A stretch of 64,000 nt of DNA, from contig NZ_CP140153.1 of NCBI RefSeq assembly GCF_034479635.1, forward strand, positions 193,501 through 257,500. Direction: 5' to 3'. The stretch comes from Guyparkeria halophila. Lineage in GTDB: Bacteria > Pseudomonadota > Gammaproteobacteria > Halothiobacillales > Halothiobacillaceae. Below, piece by piece: positions 20,675-29,798 of this stretch (positions are counted from its first letter, which is position 1; each line of letters opens with the position of its first letter). Below the pieces are notes generated by a model. That model had not been told where the DNA came from, did no database searches, and saw only the letters and a list, made by a program, of their open reading frames with translations. Made by a program: the position numbers and the translations under genes.

Positions 20675-22081
20675 ATGAAGGCATTCGTGACAACCCGCCC
20701 AGCCGCCGCGCTGCTCGCGGTCGCATTCGCCGCGACGATGTTGTTGGCCTCGCCTGCCCAGGCGCAGTACCCCGATTTCGCCAAACTGGCGAAGGACAAC
20801 GCCCCGGCGGTGGTCAATATCAACACCGTCACCAAGGGGAAGCCGTCCGGTCGTTCGGGGCAGCCGCCGCAGATGCCGAACCTGCCGCCCGGCCCGCTGG
20901 GCGACATGTTCCGCGATTTCTTCGAGCAGATGCCGCAGCAGCCGATGCCGCGCTCGCGCCCGGCCCAATCACTGGGCTCGGGTTTCATCATCAGCGAGGA
21001 CGGCTACGTCATCACCAACGCCCACGTGGTCGGTGGGGCCGACGAGATCAGCGTTCGGCTGAACAACCAGAAGGAGTACCGCGCCGAGTTGATCGGCGAG
21101 GATCGCCGTACCGATATCGCCCTGCTGAAGATCGATGCCGAGGATCTGCCCGCCGTGACCATCGGTGATTCCGACGAGGTCGACGTGGGCGAATGGGTGC
21201 TGGCCATCGGCGCGCCGTTCGGGCTGGATCATTCGGCCACCCACGGCATCGTCTCGGCGATCGGCCGTGACCTCCCCAACGAGACCTACGTGCCGTTCAT
21301 CCAGACGGACGCGCCGGTCAACCCGGGCAACTCCGGTGGCCCGCTGATCAACGCCGATGGCGAGGTGATCGGCGTCAACTCGCAGATCTACACCAACTCG
21401 GGCGGTTACATGGGGATCTCGTTCGCCATCCCCGTGAACGTCGCCATGAACGTCGCCGAACAACTCAAGGACACCGGCGAGGTGCGTCGCGGCTACCTGG
21501 GCGTGATCATCCAGCCGGTCACCGACGAACTGGCCCGCTCGTTCGGTCTGGACGACACCCGCGGCGCCCTGGTCGCCCAGGTCCAGCCGGACACCCCGGC
21601 GGCCGAGGCGGGGCTCGAGTCCGGTGACATCATCACCGAATTCAACGGCAAGCCGGTCAAGCGTTCCGGCCAGCTGCCGCGCCTGGTGGGCGCCGCTCCG
21701 GTGGGCGAACCGGCCGAAGTGACCGTCATTCGCGACGGCGAGGAAATGCAGTTCGAGGTCGTGCTTTCCGAGCTGGATGCCTCGGCCGCGGCCGGCGGCA
21801 GCGCCCTGTCGTCGTACGGATTGGCGGTCGCGCCGTTGGCAAAGGGCGATCGTGGCAGCCTCGGGGTGCGTTACGGCATCGAGATCGAATCGGTCGGCGG
21901 CGAGTCGCCGTTTGCCGGGGCGCTCGAGCCGGGTGATGTGCTGCTGGAGGTCAATCGCCGCCCGATGCGCAGCGAGCAGGACCTGGTCGAGGCGCTGTCC
22001 ACGGCACCGGACAACCGCCCGGTCGCCATTCGCCTGCTGCGCCGCGGGCAACCGTTGTTCCTGGCGGTCGATCTGGACTGA
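20675..22081 (+). CDS. DegP/DegQ (HtrA) family periplasmic serine endoprotease
   Basis: 468 residues. Periplasmic protein quality-control protease. Signal peptide: KAFVTTR, hydrophobic core, ASPAQA with cleavage near residue 30. Trypsin-like domain with catalytic His117 (VITNAHVVGG), Asp147 (RRTDIALLKID) and Ser220 (NPGNSGGPL). Two PDZ domains follow (about 265-360 and 375-465), including DTPAAEAGLESGDIITEFNG and LEPGDVLLEVNRRPM. The ATG at 20675 has AGGAG about eight bases upstream; the open frame further upstream is repeat DNA. A strong terminator follows. A membrane-stress sigma factor might drive it, but no such site was confirmed. Confidence 0.93.
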   Translation: MKAFVTTRPAAALLAVAFAATMLLASPAQAQYPDFAKLAKDNAPAVVNINTVTKGKPSGRSGQPPQMPNLPPGPLGDMFRDFFEQMPQQPMPRSRPAQSLGSGFIISEDGYVITNAHVVGGADEISVRLNNQKEYRAELIGEDRRTDIALLKIDAEDLPAVTIGDSDEVDVGEWVLAIGAPFGLDHSATHGIVSAIGRDLPNETYVPFIQTDAPVNPGNSGGPLINADGEVIGVNSQIYTNSGGYMGISFAIPVNVAMNVAEQLKDTGEVRRGYLGVIIQPVTDELARSFGLDDTRGALVAQVQPDTPAAEAGLESGDIITEFNGKPVKRSGQLPRLVGAAPVGEPAEVTVIRDGEEMQFEVVLSELDASAAAGGSALSSYGLAVAPLAKGDRGSLGVRYGIEIESVGGESPFAGALEPGDVLLEVNRRPMRSEQDLVEALSTAPDNRPVAIRLLRRGQPLFLAVDLD

Positions 22082-22157
22082 GCGGGCGACCGCTGCCGGA
22101 GGAACTTTTCCCCGGCGAGCCGCTCTCATTCAGTGGCTCCTCATGGATGAACCGCTG

Positions 22158-22184
22158 CCCCGACCCGATGGTCGGGGTTTTTTT
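22158..22184 (+). terminator. rho-independent terminator after the HtrA protease
   Basis: Stem CCCCGAC / GTCGGGG with a six-base loop and seven T residues, about 80 bases downstream of the protease stop codon and before the second exonuclease III gene. Confidence 0.9.
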
Positions 22185-22266
22185 GTTGCGTCGACCGTGG
22201 CGGCCCTGAATACGCGGCGGTTGGCGACGAGTCATCTTGCTAGAATCCACCCATTTGGGCGAACCG

Positions 22267-23034
22267 ATGCGGGTAATCAGTTTCAACGCCAACGGCATTC
22301 GTGCCGCGGCGCGCAAGGGATTCTTCGACTGGCTGGCGACGGCCGATGCCGACCTCGTCTGCATCCAGGAGACCAAGGCCCAGGCCTGGCAGCTGGAAAA
22401 GGATCCGACCTTCTGGCCCGAGGGCTACCACTGCCGCTACGTCGATGCCGAGCGCAAGGGCTACAGCGGGGTGGCGATCTACAGCCGAATCCAGCCGGAG
22501 GCCGAGATCACGGCAATGGGGCTGGCGGAGTTCGATGCCGAGGGCCGCTACTGCGCCTTCGATCTGGGCGATCTGACCGTTGCTTCTCTGTACCTGCCGT
22601 CGGGATCGGCCGGCGATCATCGTCAGGCCTCCAAGGACCGCTTTCTCGAGGCGTTCCTGCCCATGTTGCAGCAGTACCGAGAGCAGGAGCGGTCACTGAT
22701 CCTCTGTGGCGACTGGAATATCGCCCACCGCGAGATCGACCTGAAGAACTGGCGCGCCAATCGCAACAAGTCCGGATTCCTGCCCTACGAACGGGCGTGG
22801 CTCGACCGGGTGTTCGATGACCTGGGCTTCGTCGATGCCCATCGGACCCTCAAGCCCGACGTCGCGGAATACACCTGGTGGTCGAACCGGGCGAATGCCT
22901 GGAACAACAACGTCGGCTGGCGGATCGACTACCAGATCGTCACCCCGGATCTCAGCGGCCGGCTGGCGGACGTGCAGGTCTATCGAGACGAGAAGTTCTC
23001 CGATCACGCCCCCCTGATCATCGATTACCGCTGA
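22267..23034 (+). CDS. exodeoxyribonuclease III (second copy)
   Basis: 255-residue EEP-superfamily nuclease of the ExoIII/ExoA group. Seen: MRVISFNANGIRAAARKGF, DLVCIQETKAQ (metal Glu), DWNIAHREIDLKNW, TWWSNRANAWNNNVGWRIDYQ and SDHAPLIIDY. The WWS.RA..W..N.GWRIDY pattern is more like the ExoA/Crc-type branch than the copy at 5182. In Pseudomonas the homologous branch includes Crc, a catabolite regulator without nuclease activity; here the catalytic residues look intact. ATG at 22267 chosen from the N-terminal motif position. Confidence 0.9.
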   Translation: MRVISFNANGIRAAARKGFFDWLATADADLVCIQETKAQAWQLEKDPTFWPEGYHCRYVDAERKGYSGVAIYSRIQPEAEITAMGLAEFDAEGRYCAFDLGDLTVASLYLPSGSAGDHRQASKDRFLEAFLPMLQQYREQERSLILCGDWNIAHREIDLKNWRANRNKSGFLPYERAWLDRVFDDLGFVDAHRTLKPDVAEYTWWSNRANAWNNNVGWRIDYQIVTPDLSGRLADVQVYRDEKFSDHAPLIIDYR

Positions 23035-23080
23035 TCGATCCCGCGATGGCGGAACCCTCGGGTGCGACGGCAATCTGACT

Positions 23081-23086
23081 TATACT
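23081..23086 (+). promoter_or_regulatory. possible -10 box (TATACT) for the lipoprotein gene
   Basis: TATACT within TTATACTTTTCTTA, about 44 bases upstream of the lipoprotein start in an otherwise GC-rich gap. The -35 region at the expected distance is poor. Confidence 0.4.
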
Positions 23087-23129
23087 TTTCTTAGGGTTCC
23101 CTTGGGGAAAACCGTTGCGGAGGTTCCAC

Positions 23130-23588
23130 ATGAAACATCTCATCACCGTCGTCCTGGCCGTGGCCGGCCTGGCCTTTCTCTCCGGCTGCGCCAGCAGCCT
23201 CTCGAGTGATGCCTACTCGCGCGATTCGGCCCGCCAGATGCAGACCGTCTACTACGGCACGGTCCAGAGCATCCGCACGGTGCAGATCGAGGGCACCAAG
23301 ACGCCCATCGGCACCGGCGCGGGCGCGATTACCGGCGGCATCCTGGGTAACCAGGTCGGCGGTGGCACGGGGCGTGCGCTGGCGACCGTCGGTGGCGCGC
23401 TGCTGGGCGGGGTGGCCGGTTCGGCCGCCGAGGAAGGCATCACCCGGCAGACGGGTTACGAGATCAGCGTCCGACTCGACAATGGTCGAACCGTCAGCAT
23501 CGTGCAGGCCGCCGATGTATCCTTCCAGCCCGGCGAGCGCGTGCGGGTGATCGAGGCGCGTGACGGCACCACCCGCGTGACTCGCTGA
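23130..23588 (+). CDS. SlyB/Pcp-like outer-membrane lipoprotein with glycine zipper
   Basis: 152 residues. A type II signal peptide ending in the lipobox LSGC gives a lipidated Cys at about residue 19. A glycine-zipper membrane motif follows (GTGAGAITGGILGNQVGGG and GGALLGGVAG), then a small beta-rich C-terminal domain (YEISVRLDNGRTVSIVQ, FQPGERVRVIE). This is the arrangement of SlyB/PcP/OmlA-like 17 kDa surface antigens that stabilise the outer membrane and are often in the PhoP or envelope stress regulons. AGGTT lies upstream of the ATG at 23130. Confidence 0.88.
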   Translation: MKHLITVVLAVAGLAFLSGCASSLSSDAYSRDSARQMQTVYYGTVQSIRTVQIEGTKTPIGTGAGAITGGILGNQVGGGTGRALATVGGALLGGVAGSAAEEGITRQTGYEISVRLDNGRTVSIVQAADVSFQPGERVRVIEARDGTTRVTR

Positions 23589-23621
23589 GCGACGACGAAC
23601 GAATAACGAGACGGAGAGACG

Positions 23622-24254
23622 ATGACGGCAACGCCGCGTGGACAGCTATTCGTGATTTCGGCGCCCTCCGGGGCGGGCAAGACCAGCCTGATCAAGGCGT
23701 TGCGTGAGCGTCGGCCCGAGCTGGCGCTGTCGGTCTCGCACACCACCCGTCCGCGGCGCGACGGCGAGGTCAACGGCGAGCACTATCACTTCGTCGACAT
23801 CTCGCAGTTCGAGGTCATGCTGGCCCAGGAGGCCTTCGTCGAGCACGCCAAGGTGTTCGACAACTACTACGGCACCAGCAAGGCGGCGATCAGCGAGGAG
23901 CTTGAGCGCGGCCGCGACCTGATCCTCGAGATCGACTGGCAGGGCGCGGCGCAGGTGAAGAAACTGTTCCCCGAGGCCATCTTCATCTTCATCCTGCCGC
24001 CCAGCAGCGCCGAGTTGGAGGCCCGCCTGCGCAATCGCGCCTCGGACGACGACGAAGTGATCGCTCGGCGCCTGGCGGAGGCCCGCCGCGAAATGCGCGA
24101 GTGCCACTGGTACGACTATCTGGTGATCAACGATGACTTCGAGCAGGCGCTCGATGAGCTCGACGCGCTGTTCACCGCCGCCCGGCTTGAGACCGACCGA
24201 CAGCACGAACGGCAGCCCGAGCTGATCGCCGATTTGCTGGGCGAGGCCGACTGA
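23622..24254 (+). CDS. gmk: guanylate kinase
   Basis: 210 residues, family norm about 205. Phosphorylates GMP to GDP. P-loop SAPSGAGKTSLIKAL near residue 10, GMP-binding SHTTRPRRDGEVNGEHYHF, YYGTSKAAI, and LEIDWQGAAQVK. A GGAGAGAC site lies upstream of the ATG. First gene of the classic gmk-rpoZ-spoT cluster. Confidence 0.97.
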   Translation: MTATPRGQLFVISAPSGAGKTSLIKALRERRPELALSVSHTTRPRRDGEVNGEHYHFVDISQFEVMLAQEAFVEHAKVFDNYYGTSKAAISEELERGRDLILEIDWQGAAQVKKLFPEAIFIFILPPSSAELEARLRNRASDDDEVIARRLAEARREMRECHWYDYLVINDDFEQALDELDALFTAARLETDRQHERQPELIADLLGEAD

Positions 24255-24276
24255 CCGTAAACTAGTGCCCAGAAAC

Positions 24277-24341
24277 GTCTTTTCGGTCGAGAAGACACCC
24301 AACCGCGATACGGCCCGGTCGTCCCCAGGACGGCCGGGCCG
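24277..24341 (+). other. two hairpins in the gmk-rpoZ gap
   Basis: Between gmk and rpoZ lie a stem GTCTTTTC/GAGAAGAC (24277-24284 with 24289-24296) and a strong GC stem of 13 pairs (24311-24324 with 24328-24341, each arm with one bulge). Neither has a T-run, so they could modulate or process the transcript rather than end it. The rpoZ start is 30 bases beyond the second. Confidence 0.55.
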
Positions 24342-24371
24342 TCCAACCTGTATACCGAGGCTAAGACACCA

Positions 24372-24698
24372 ATGGCACGCGTAACCGTAGAAGATTGCCT
24401 GGAAAAGATTCCCAACCGTTTCGAGCTGGTGCTGACCGCCGCGAAGCGCGCCCGCCAGATCGAGCACGGCGCCGAGCCGCTGGTGCCGATGGGCAAGGAA
24501 AAGCCCACCGTCATCGCCCTGCGCGAGCTGGGCGAGGGCAAGATCGATCGCGCCCGGATCGACGAGATCGAGAAGCAGATCACGCTGTCTCGCTCCGAGA
24601 TCACCGAGCAGGAGATCCGCGCCGAGCTGGCCCAGTTTGCCGACGAAAGCGCCGAGGGCGCCCGTCCGGCGACGCCGCCGACCAGCGACGAGGCCTGA
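24372..24698 (+). CDS. rpoZ: RNA polymerase omega subunit
   Basis: 108 residues, with the family N-terminus [21 protein letters not shown] and the [14 protein letters not shown] motif used to bind the beta-prime C-terminus. The C-terminal tail is Pro/Thr-rich and longer than the 91-residue E. coli protein. Omega aids assembly of the core enzyme and contributes to the ppGpp site, which matches its place directly before spoT. Confidence 0.96.
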   Translation: MARVTVEDCLEKIPNRFELVLTAAKRARQIEHGAEPLVPMGKEKPTVIALRELGEGKIDRARIDEIEKQITLSRSEITEQEIRAELAQFADESAEGARPATPPTSDEA

Positions 24699-24723
24699 GC
24701 CCCAGGGCCGGGTCGGGGCACCG

Positions 24724-26904
24724 ATGGAGAGCGGACAGACAGGGACGCCGGTCGTCGCCACGACGGCCGAGTCGCACCTGACTGACGTCTTCTTCGCCCC
24801 GCTGGCCCAGCACCTGGCCGAGTATCTCGACCAGGCGGACATCGCCCGGATTCGCACCGCGTTCGAGTTCGGCGCCCAGGCGCACGCCGGTCAGACCCGC
24901 AAGAGCGGCGAACCCTACATCAGCCACCCGATCGCGGTGGCGCACATCCTCGCGGACCTGCGCATGGACGAGGCCACCATGGTCGCGGCCATCCTGCATG
25001 ACGTCGTCGAGGACACCGACATCGTCCACGACGAAATCGTCGCCCAGTTCGGCGAGGAAGTCGCCCACCTGGTCGATGGCGTCTCCAAGCTCGCCCAGAT
25101 CCGCTTCAAGTCGAAGGCCGAGGCGCAGGCGGCGAACTTCCGCAAGATGATGATGGCGATGGTCGAGGACGTACGCGTCATCCTGATCAAGCTCGCCGAC
25201 CGGTTGCACAACATGCGCACGCTCGGCGTGATGCGCCCGGACAAGCGCCGACGCATCGCGCGCGAGACGCTCGACATCTACACCCCGATCGCCAACCGCC
25301 TCGGTCTGAATGCCATCCGGCACGAGCTCGAGGACCTGGGCTTCGCCTCGCTCCACCCGTTGCGTCACCGCATCCTCAGCGAGGCGGTACGCCGCGCGCG
25401 CGGCAACCGCAAGGAGATCGTCGCCGGCATACAGGAGCGGTTCGAGCAACGCTTCTCCCACGAGGGCTTGGTCGCCGACAGTCTGGCGCGTGAGAAGCGG
25501 CCCTACTCCATCTACCGCAAGATGCAATCCAAGCACCTCTCTTTCAAGGAGGTGTTCGACGTCTTCGCGGTGCGCGTACTGGTGGACACGGTCGACGACT
25601 GCTACCGCGCGCTGGGGATCGTGCACAACCTTTACAAGCCACTGCCGGGGCGCTTCAAGGACTACATCGCGATCCCCAAGGCGAATGGCTACCAGTCGCT
25701 GCACACTATCCTATTCGGTCCGCACGGCATTCCGCTCGAGGTGCAGATCCGCACCCACGAGATGCACCAGTTCGCCGAGTCCGGCATCGCCGCCCACTGG
25801 CTGTACAAGACCCAGGGCGACCGCGGTTCGGTCACCCAGACCCGGGCGCGCGAGTGGTTGCGCGACCTGCTGGAAATCCAGCAGAAGGCCGGCAACCCGC
25901 AGGAATTCCTCGAGTCGGTCAAGGTCGACCTGTTCCCCGACGAGGTCTACGTCTTCACCCCGATGGGTGAGATCATCGAGTTGCCGCGGCGGGCCACGGC
26001 GGTCGACTTTGCCTACGCGATCCACACCGACGTCGGCAATACCTGCGTGGCCTGCAAGATCGACCGGCGTTTCGCGCCGCTGTCGACGCCGCTGGAGTCC
26101 GGCCAGACCGTCGAGGTGATCACCGCCCCGGGGGCAGTGCCCAACCCCAGCTGGCTGTCGTTCGTGGTCACGGCCCGCGCCCGGGCGAACATTCGCGCCT
26201 ACCTCAAGCACCTGCAGGATGCCGAGGCGATCCGCCTGGGCCACCGATTGCTCACGAAGGCAATGACGGCCGAGGGCTGCGACATCGAAGAGCTCGACGA
26301 GCCACGCATCGACAAGATCCTGCGTGAATACCACCAGGAGAGCTTCAACGACCTGTTGCGCGAAATCGGTCTGGGCAATCGCATGGCCCCGCTGGTGGTG
26401 CGGCTGCTCAAGGCGGAGGCCGGCAAGCTCGATCCGAACGAGATCCTGGGTGACGGGGGCAACCAGGCGCCGGTCATCATCAGCGGCACCGAGGGGCTGG
26501 TGGTCAGTTTCGCCGGCTGCTGTCATCCGGTGCCCGGTGATGCCGTGGTCGGCTTTCTGTCGACCGGGCGCGGCATCGTCGTCCATCGCCAGGGCTGCTC
26601 GAATGCCAGCGATGCCGGCGAACACCCCGAACGCTGGCTGGCCGTGGAGTGGGAGGCGCAGCCTACCGGCGAATACCAGTCGCAGATCAGCATCCAGGCC
26701 AACAATGTGCGCGGGGGGCTGGCACGTATCGCCGCGGCGGTGTCGGATGCCGGCTCGGACATCGATGACGTGCGCTTCGACGATCGCGACGTGAACCTCA
26801 CCATCATCGATATCACCGTACGTGTCACCGACCGGATCCATCTGGCCCGGGTGATGCGCTCGATCAAGCAATTGCGTGACGTGGTGCGCGTCTCGCGCCA
26901 CTGA
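24724..26904 (+). CDS. spoT: bifunctional (p)ppGpp synthetase/hydrolase SpoT
   Basis: 726 residues, as for RelA/SpoT long homologues. The HD hydrolase domain has [10 protein letters not shown] and the intact catalytic [10 protein letters not shown] with [10 protein letters not shown]. The synthetase domain has [21 protein letters not shown] and [20 protein letters not shown]. These are followed by a TGS domain ([21 protein letters not shown]...) and a C-terminal ACT domain. Both catalytic domains look intact, so it should both make and degrade the alarmone. ATG at 24724 gives MESGQTG; it starts 25 bases after rpoZ. Upstream in-frame codons overlap rpoZ and are not included. Confidence 0.96.
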   Translation: MESGQTGTPVVATTAESHLTDVFFAPLAQHLAEYLDQADIARIRTAFEFGAQAHAGQTRKSGEPYISHPIAVAHILADLRMDEATMVAAILHDVVEDTDIVHDEIVAQFGEEVAHLVDGVSKLAQIRFKSKAEAQAANFRKMMMAMVEDVRVILIKLADRLHNMRTLGVMRPDKRRRIARETLDIYTPIANRLGLNAIRHELEDLGFASLHPLRHRILSEAVRRARGNRKEIVAGIQERFEQRFSHEGLVADSLAREKRPYSIYRKMQSKHLSFKEVFDVFAVRVLVDTVDDCYRALGIVHNLYKPLPGRFKDYIAIPKANGYQSLHTILFGPHGIPLEVQIRTHEMHQFAESGIAAHWLYKTQGDRGSVTQTRAREWLRDLLEIQQKAGNPQEFLESVKVDLFPDEVYVFTPMGEIIELPRRATAVDFAYAIHTDVGNTCVACKIDRRFAPLSTPLESGQTVEVITAPGAVPNPSWLSFVVTARARANIRAYLKHLQDAEAIRLGHRLLTKAMTAEGCDIEELDEPRIDKILREYHQESFNDLLREIGLGNRMAPLVVRLLKAEAGKLDPNEILGDGGNQAPVIISGTEGLVVSFAGCCHPVPGDAVVGFLSTGRGIVVHRQGCSNASDAGEHPERWLAVEWEAQPTGEYQSQISIQANNVRGGLARIAAAVSDAGSDIDDVRFDDRDVNLTIIDITVRVTDRIHLARVMRSIKQLRDVVRVSRH

Positions 26905-26921
26905 CCTTTCACGGAGAGACC

Positions 26922-27311
26922 ATGAGCCGACGCGAAATCATCCACACCGACGACGCCCCGGCCGCGATCGGCCCCTATTCCCAGGCCGTGCGTGCCGGCG
27001 ATACCGTTTACCTCTCCGGGCAGATCGCCCTGGACCCGGCCAGCATGACGCTGGTCGAGGGTGGCATCGAGGCGCAGACCCGGCGCGTGTTCGACAACCT
27101 CACCGCCGTCTGCCGCGCGGCCGGTGGCGAGCTTGCGGACGTGGTCAAGCTGCAGATCTACCTGCCGGACCTGTCGCACTTCGAGACCGTCAACGGCATC
27201 ATGAAGGAATACCTGAGCGAACCGTTCCCGGCTCGCGCGGCGCTGGGGGTACGCGCCCTGCCCAAGGGCGCCGAGGTGGAAATCGACGGGGTGATGGTCC
27301 TCCCCGACTGA
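26922..27311 (+). CDS. ridA: RidA family deaminase
   Basis: 129 residues. Hydrolyses reactive enamine/imine intermediates from PLP enzymes. Seen: [33 protein letters not shown], the typical N-terminal half, and the C-terminal [19 protein letters not shown] with the conserved Arg that binds the substrate carboxylate. GGAGAG lies upstream of the ATG. Last gene of the gmk cluster; its stop abuts, with no spare base, the stop of the convergent membrane gene. Confidence 0.95.
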   Translation: MSRREIIHTDDAPAAIGPYSQAVRAGDTVYLSGQIALDPASMTLVEGGIEAQTRRVFDNLTAVCRAAGGELADVVKLQIYLPDLSHFETVNGIMKEYLSEPFPARAALGVRALPKGAEVEIDGVMVLPD

Positions 27312-28337
27312 TTACTCGATCTCCTCGAGCAGCCGCCGCAGCCGTGCCGGCAGCCAGCCGCGCAGGGTGGCGGTGATCCCTGCCTCGTGGCGTTGCCAGA
27401 GCACCCCGCCAAAGATGATCCCCAGTCCGGTGAAGGCGAGGATCGCCGGGAAGGCAAGCGTGTCTTCGAACAGCCTCGCCAGGTGGCCCAGGTAGGCGGC
27501 CACGCCGAAGGCACCGAACACGGCAAGGGTTCGCCGGCGCAGCGCCGCACCGATCCCGATCAGCCCCAGGTGGACCAGCAGGTAGGCCAGCGCGCCCAGC
27601 TCGCTGTCCGAGTCCATGGCAGTCAGCCCGCCGGAAAACGCCGCCACCCCCGCCAGGTAGAGCCAGAAGGCCCAGTCGGGCCGCCGCCCGCCGCGCAACT
27701 CGATGCCGAACGCAAGCACCAGCATGGCCGCGCCGGAAAGCACCGAGACCAGCTTGCGCATCTCCCAGCGTTCCTCCCACGTGTCGAACAGGAACGGCAC
27801 CAGGTCCATCTGCAGGTACCAGAGCGTGCATGCCACCAGGAAGACGAGGAACGGCAGACGGTAGCGCCACAGGGCGACGGCCGCGACGGCCAGCGTGGCG
27901 AGCTCCATGAAGATCCAGCGCCAGTCGATCCAGCGATGGTAGTCCGTCACTGTGAAGGGCCCGCTCCACACGCCCAGGATCTGCTGGATGCTGAAGACGA
28001 CGATGGGCGTCATCGAGATGGCGAAGGTGAGGGTTACCCCGGCGGGAATCATCAGCCCCTGGTCGAGGAATCGGCGCGTCAGCCCCAGCCCGAGCAGGGC
28101 AAAGCCGCCGGCGAGCACCAGCATCGGCCAGCCGGACCAGGCATCCCAGGCCTGGCCGATGAACAGTCCCAGCGCGGCCATGGCGACAAAGCCGCCCAGG
28201 TAGTAGAGGATGTGTGCCGCACGGAAACGCGGCCCGCTTTCCTGCTGGCCGAGGTACGTCCAGAGCGCCTCGGCGGTTTCCGGTTCCAGTACGCCGTCTT
28301 CGGCGGCCCGCATCAGGTCCCTGCGGTGAACATCCAT
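27312..28337 (-). CDS. polytopic membrane protein (DUF2157-like)
   Basis: 341 residues. A short soluble N-terminus (HRRDLMRAAEDGVLEPETAEALWTYLG) is followed by about ten membrane helices. The N-terminal helix-turn pattern resembles the start of DUF2157-type membrane proteins; no catalytic motif is visible. Function unknown. It is a single-gene unit, convergent with ridA and 80 bp downstream of the DUF481 gene on the same strand. Confidence 0.65.
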   Translation of the reverse strand: MDVHRRDLMRAAEDGVLEPETAEALWTYLGQQESGPRFRAAHILYYLGGFVAMAALGLFIGQAWDAWSGWPMLVLAGGFALLGLGLTRRFLDQGLMIPAGVTLTFAISMTPIVVFSIQQILGVWSGPFTVTDYHRWIDWRWIFMELATLAVAAVALWRYRLPFLVFLVACTLWYLQMDLVPFLFDTWEERWEMRKLVSVLSGAAMLVLAFGIELRGGRRPDWAFWLYLAGVAAFSGGLTAMDSDSELGALAYLLVHLGLIGIGAALRRRTLAVFGAFGVAAYLGHLARLFEDTLAFPAILAFTGLGIIFGGVLWQRHEAGITATLRGWLPARLRRLLEEIE

Positions 28338-28417
28338 ATTCCTTCCTTTCGCTACCGATCACGTCGTCCCGACCTGATCATACCCCGGACTGGTCGACCG
28401 GCTTCGGTCCGTGCCCC

Positions 28418-29149
28418 CTAGCGGAAGTCGTAGACCAGGTTGATCGAGGTGTAGGTATCGGTCTTCTCGGTGCCCGCCGGCACATCGGTGTTGTGCAGGA
28501 TCGTGTAGGACAGCTTCATCGCCAGCGTCTCGGTGAGCGAGGAAGACAGGCCGGTGACCGACTCGATCTCGGTGTTGTCCTGGCCGGCGAGCACCGTGAC
28601 GTCCTGGTTGAACTTGGCGTAGTCGGAGAAGCGGTACTCGAAGCCGCTCGAGAGGCGGGCGATGGCGTTGGTCTCGCGCTCGCCGGCCTCGGTCTCGGCG
28701 ATGCGCATACCCGGACCGATCTCGGCGTCCCAGGAGCCACGCTCGGAGATCCACAGCTTGCGGCCGTAACCGGCGGCGACGCTGGTCTGGTACTTGTAGC
28801 CGGAGAATTCGTCGTGGGTGCCGCGCAGTACGCCGAACAGGTAGTCGCGTTCGGTCAGCGCATAGTTGCTTTCGAACTCCCCCAGCGTCCGGTTGGCCGT
28901 GTCCTCGCCGTCTTCGCTGGACTGGAGGGTCTCGAGGCGGAACCGGTGGGTCCAGGGGCCGGTCACGTAGCCCAGCTTGAGCTTGCCGTTGATGGTGGAG
29001 GATTCGGTGTTGCCGGTGGTCATCGAGGCGCCCAGCTCGGCCGAGCCGGTCCAGCCGTTGTCGGTCTCGCCGTCAGCGGCCGTGACCGGCTGGATGGTGA
29101 GCGGGGCCAGGGCCAGCGGCGTGGCCAGCAGCAGGTGACGGGTCTTCAT
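28418..29149 (-). CDS. DUF481 family (YdiY-like) outer-membrane beta-barrel protein
   Basis: 243 residues. A signal peptide (MKTRHLLLATPLALAPL...VTAAD) is followed by alternating amphipathic strands of the DUF481 family: NGWTGSAELGASMTTGNTES, KLKLGYVTGPWTHRFRLE, SNYALTERDYLFGVL, and a C-terminal strand INLVYDFR ending in an aromatic-then-Arg outer-membrane signature. Salt- or acid-inducible in some relatives, otherwise not characterised. ATG at 29149 has AGGAG seven to eight bases upstream. Confidence 0.85.
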   Translation of the reverse strand: MKTRHLLLATPLALAPLTIQPVTAADGETDNGWTGSAELGASMTTGNTESSTINGKLKLGYVTGPWTHRFRLETLQSSEDGEDTANRTLGEFESNYALTERDYLFGVLRGTHDEFSGYKYQTSVAAGYGRKLWISERGSWDAEIGPGMRIAETEAGERETNAIARLSSGFEYRFSDYAKFNQDVTVLAGQDNTEIESVTGLSSSLTETLAMKLSYTILHNTDVPAGTEKTDTYTSINLVYDFR

Positions 29150-29210
29150 GGGAAACTCCTGGTGAATTGGAACGGATGCGATCAGGTCGTCAACGTCGTG
29201 CCCCAGACAC

Positions 29211-29234
29211 AAAAATGCCCCGAGTCGGGGGCAT
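29211..29234 (-). terminator. rho-independent terminator downstream of bolA
   Basis: On the minus strand ATGCCCC/GGGGCAT stem with a short loop, followed by TTTTTG. It lies between bolA and the DUF481 gene, oriented to stop bolA transcription. Confidence 0.75.
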
Positions 29235-29361
29235 GGGCATGACGACAATTGGCGGGGAGCCTAGTCGGTCGATTCACCGTTGTAAACGAAACCGACGGTT
29301 TTCGTCGGGTTACGTTCGGGCCCGCTGCGGGCGTCCATTCCACGCAAAAACGCGGTCCCGG

Positions 29362-29670
29362 TCAGTGGCCTCCGCCCTGGCAGGCCGGCGAGGCCGGGGC
29401 GTCCTGGCGCTCCTGCCACTCGGCGGGGCTGTACGTGTGCAGGGCCAGGGCGTGCAGGCCCTGCTCGAAGGCCGGCTTGAGCGGGTTCTGCGCCAGTCGG
29501 TGGCGGCGGATCAGGGGCAGGCCGTCGAATTGCTCGCTGACTACCACCACGCGGAAGTGGCTCTCGACGCGGTCGCCGGCGTGCTGCGTCGACTCGTCGG
29601 TGATCTCGAGATAACTCGGCTCGAGCGTATCGCGCAGGGTCTGCTCGATCCATTGTGCACGTGTCGTCAT
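29362..29670 (-). CDS. bolA: BolA family protein
   Basis: 102 residues with the BolA fold pattern: SYLEITDESTQHAGD, ESHFRVVVVSEQFDGLPLIRRHRLA, and KPAFEQGLHALALHTYSPAEW, with the conserved His residues of BolA/Grx partnerships. BolA proteins bind monothiol glutaredoxins with a shared [2Fe-2S] cluster and can act as morphology and stress regulators. A GH-rich short tail (CQGGGH) carries an extra cysteine. Same strand as, and 128 bp downstream of, the GGDEF-EAL gene. Confidence 0.92.
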   Translation of the reverse strand: MTTRAQWIEQTLRDTLEPSYLEITDESTQHAGDRVESHFRVVVVSEQFDGLPLIRRHRLAQNPLKPAFEQGLHALALHTYSPAEWQERQDAPASPACQGGGH

Positions 29671-29798
29671 GGGGTCGGGCCTCTTGGCAAAAGGGGTGTT
29701 CAGGGGAAAGGTCGGCGCGAAGCCGGCGCCGCTCCGGCCGGTCGAGTCGACCGTGGCTGAGGCGCACGCAGCGGTATCCGATTCGGGCCGGCCGGCGC

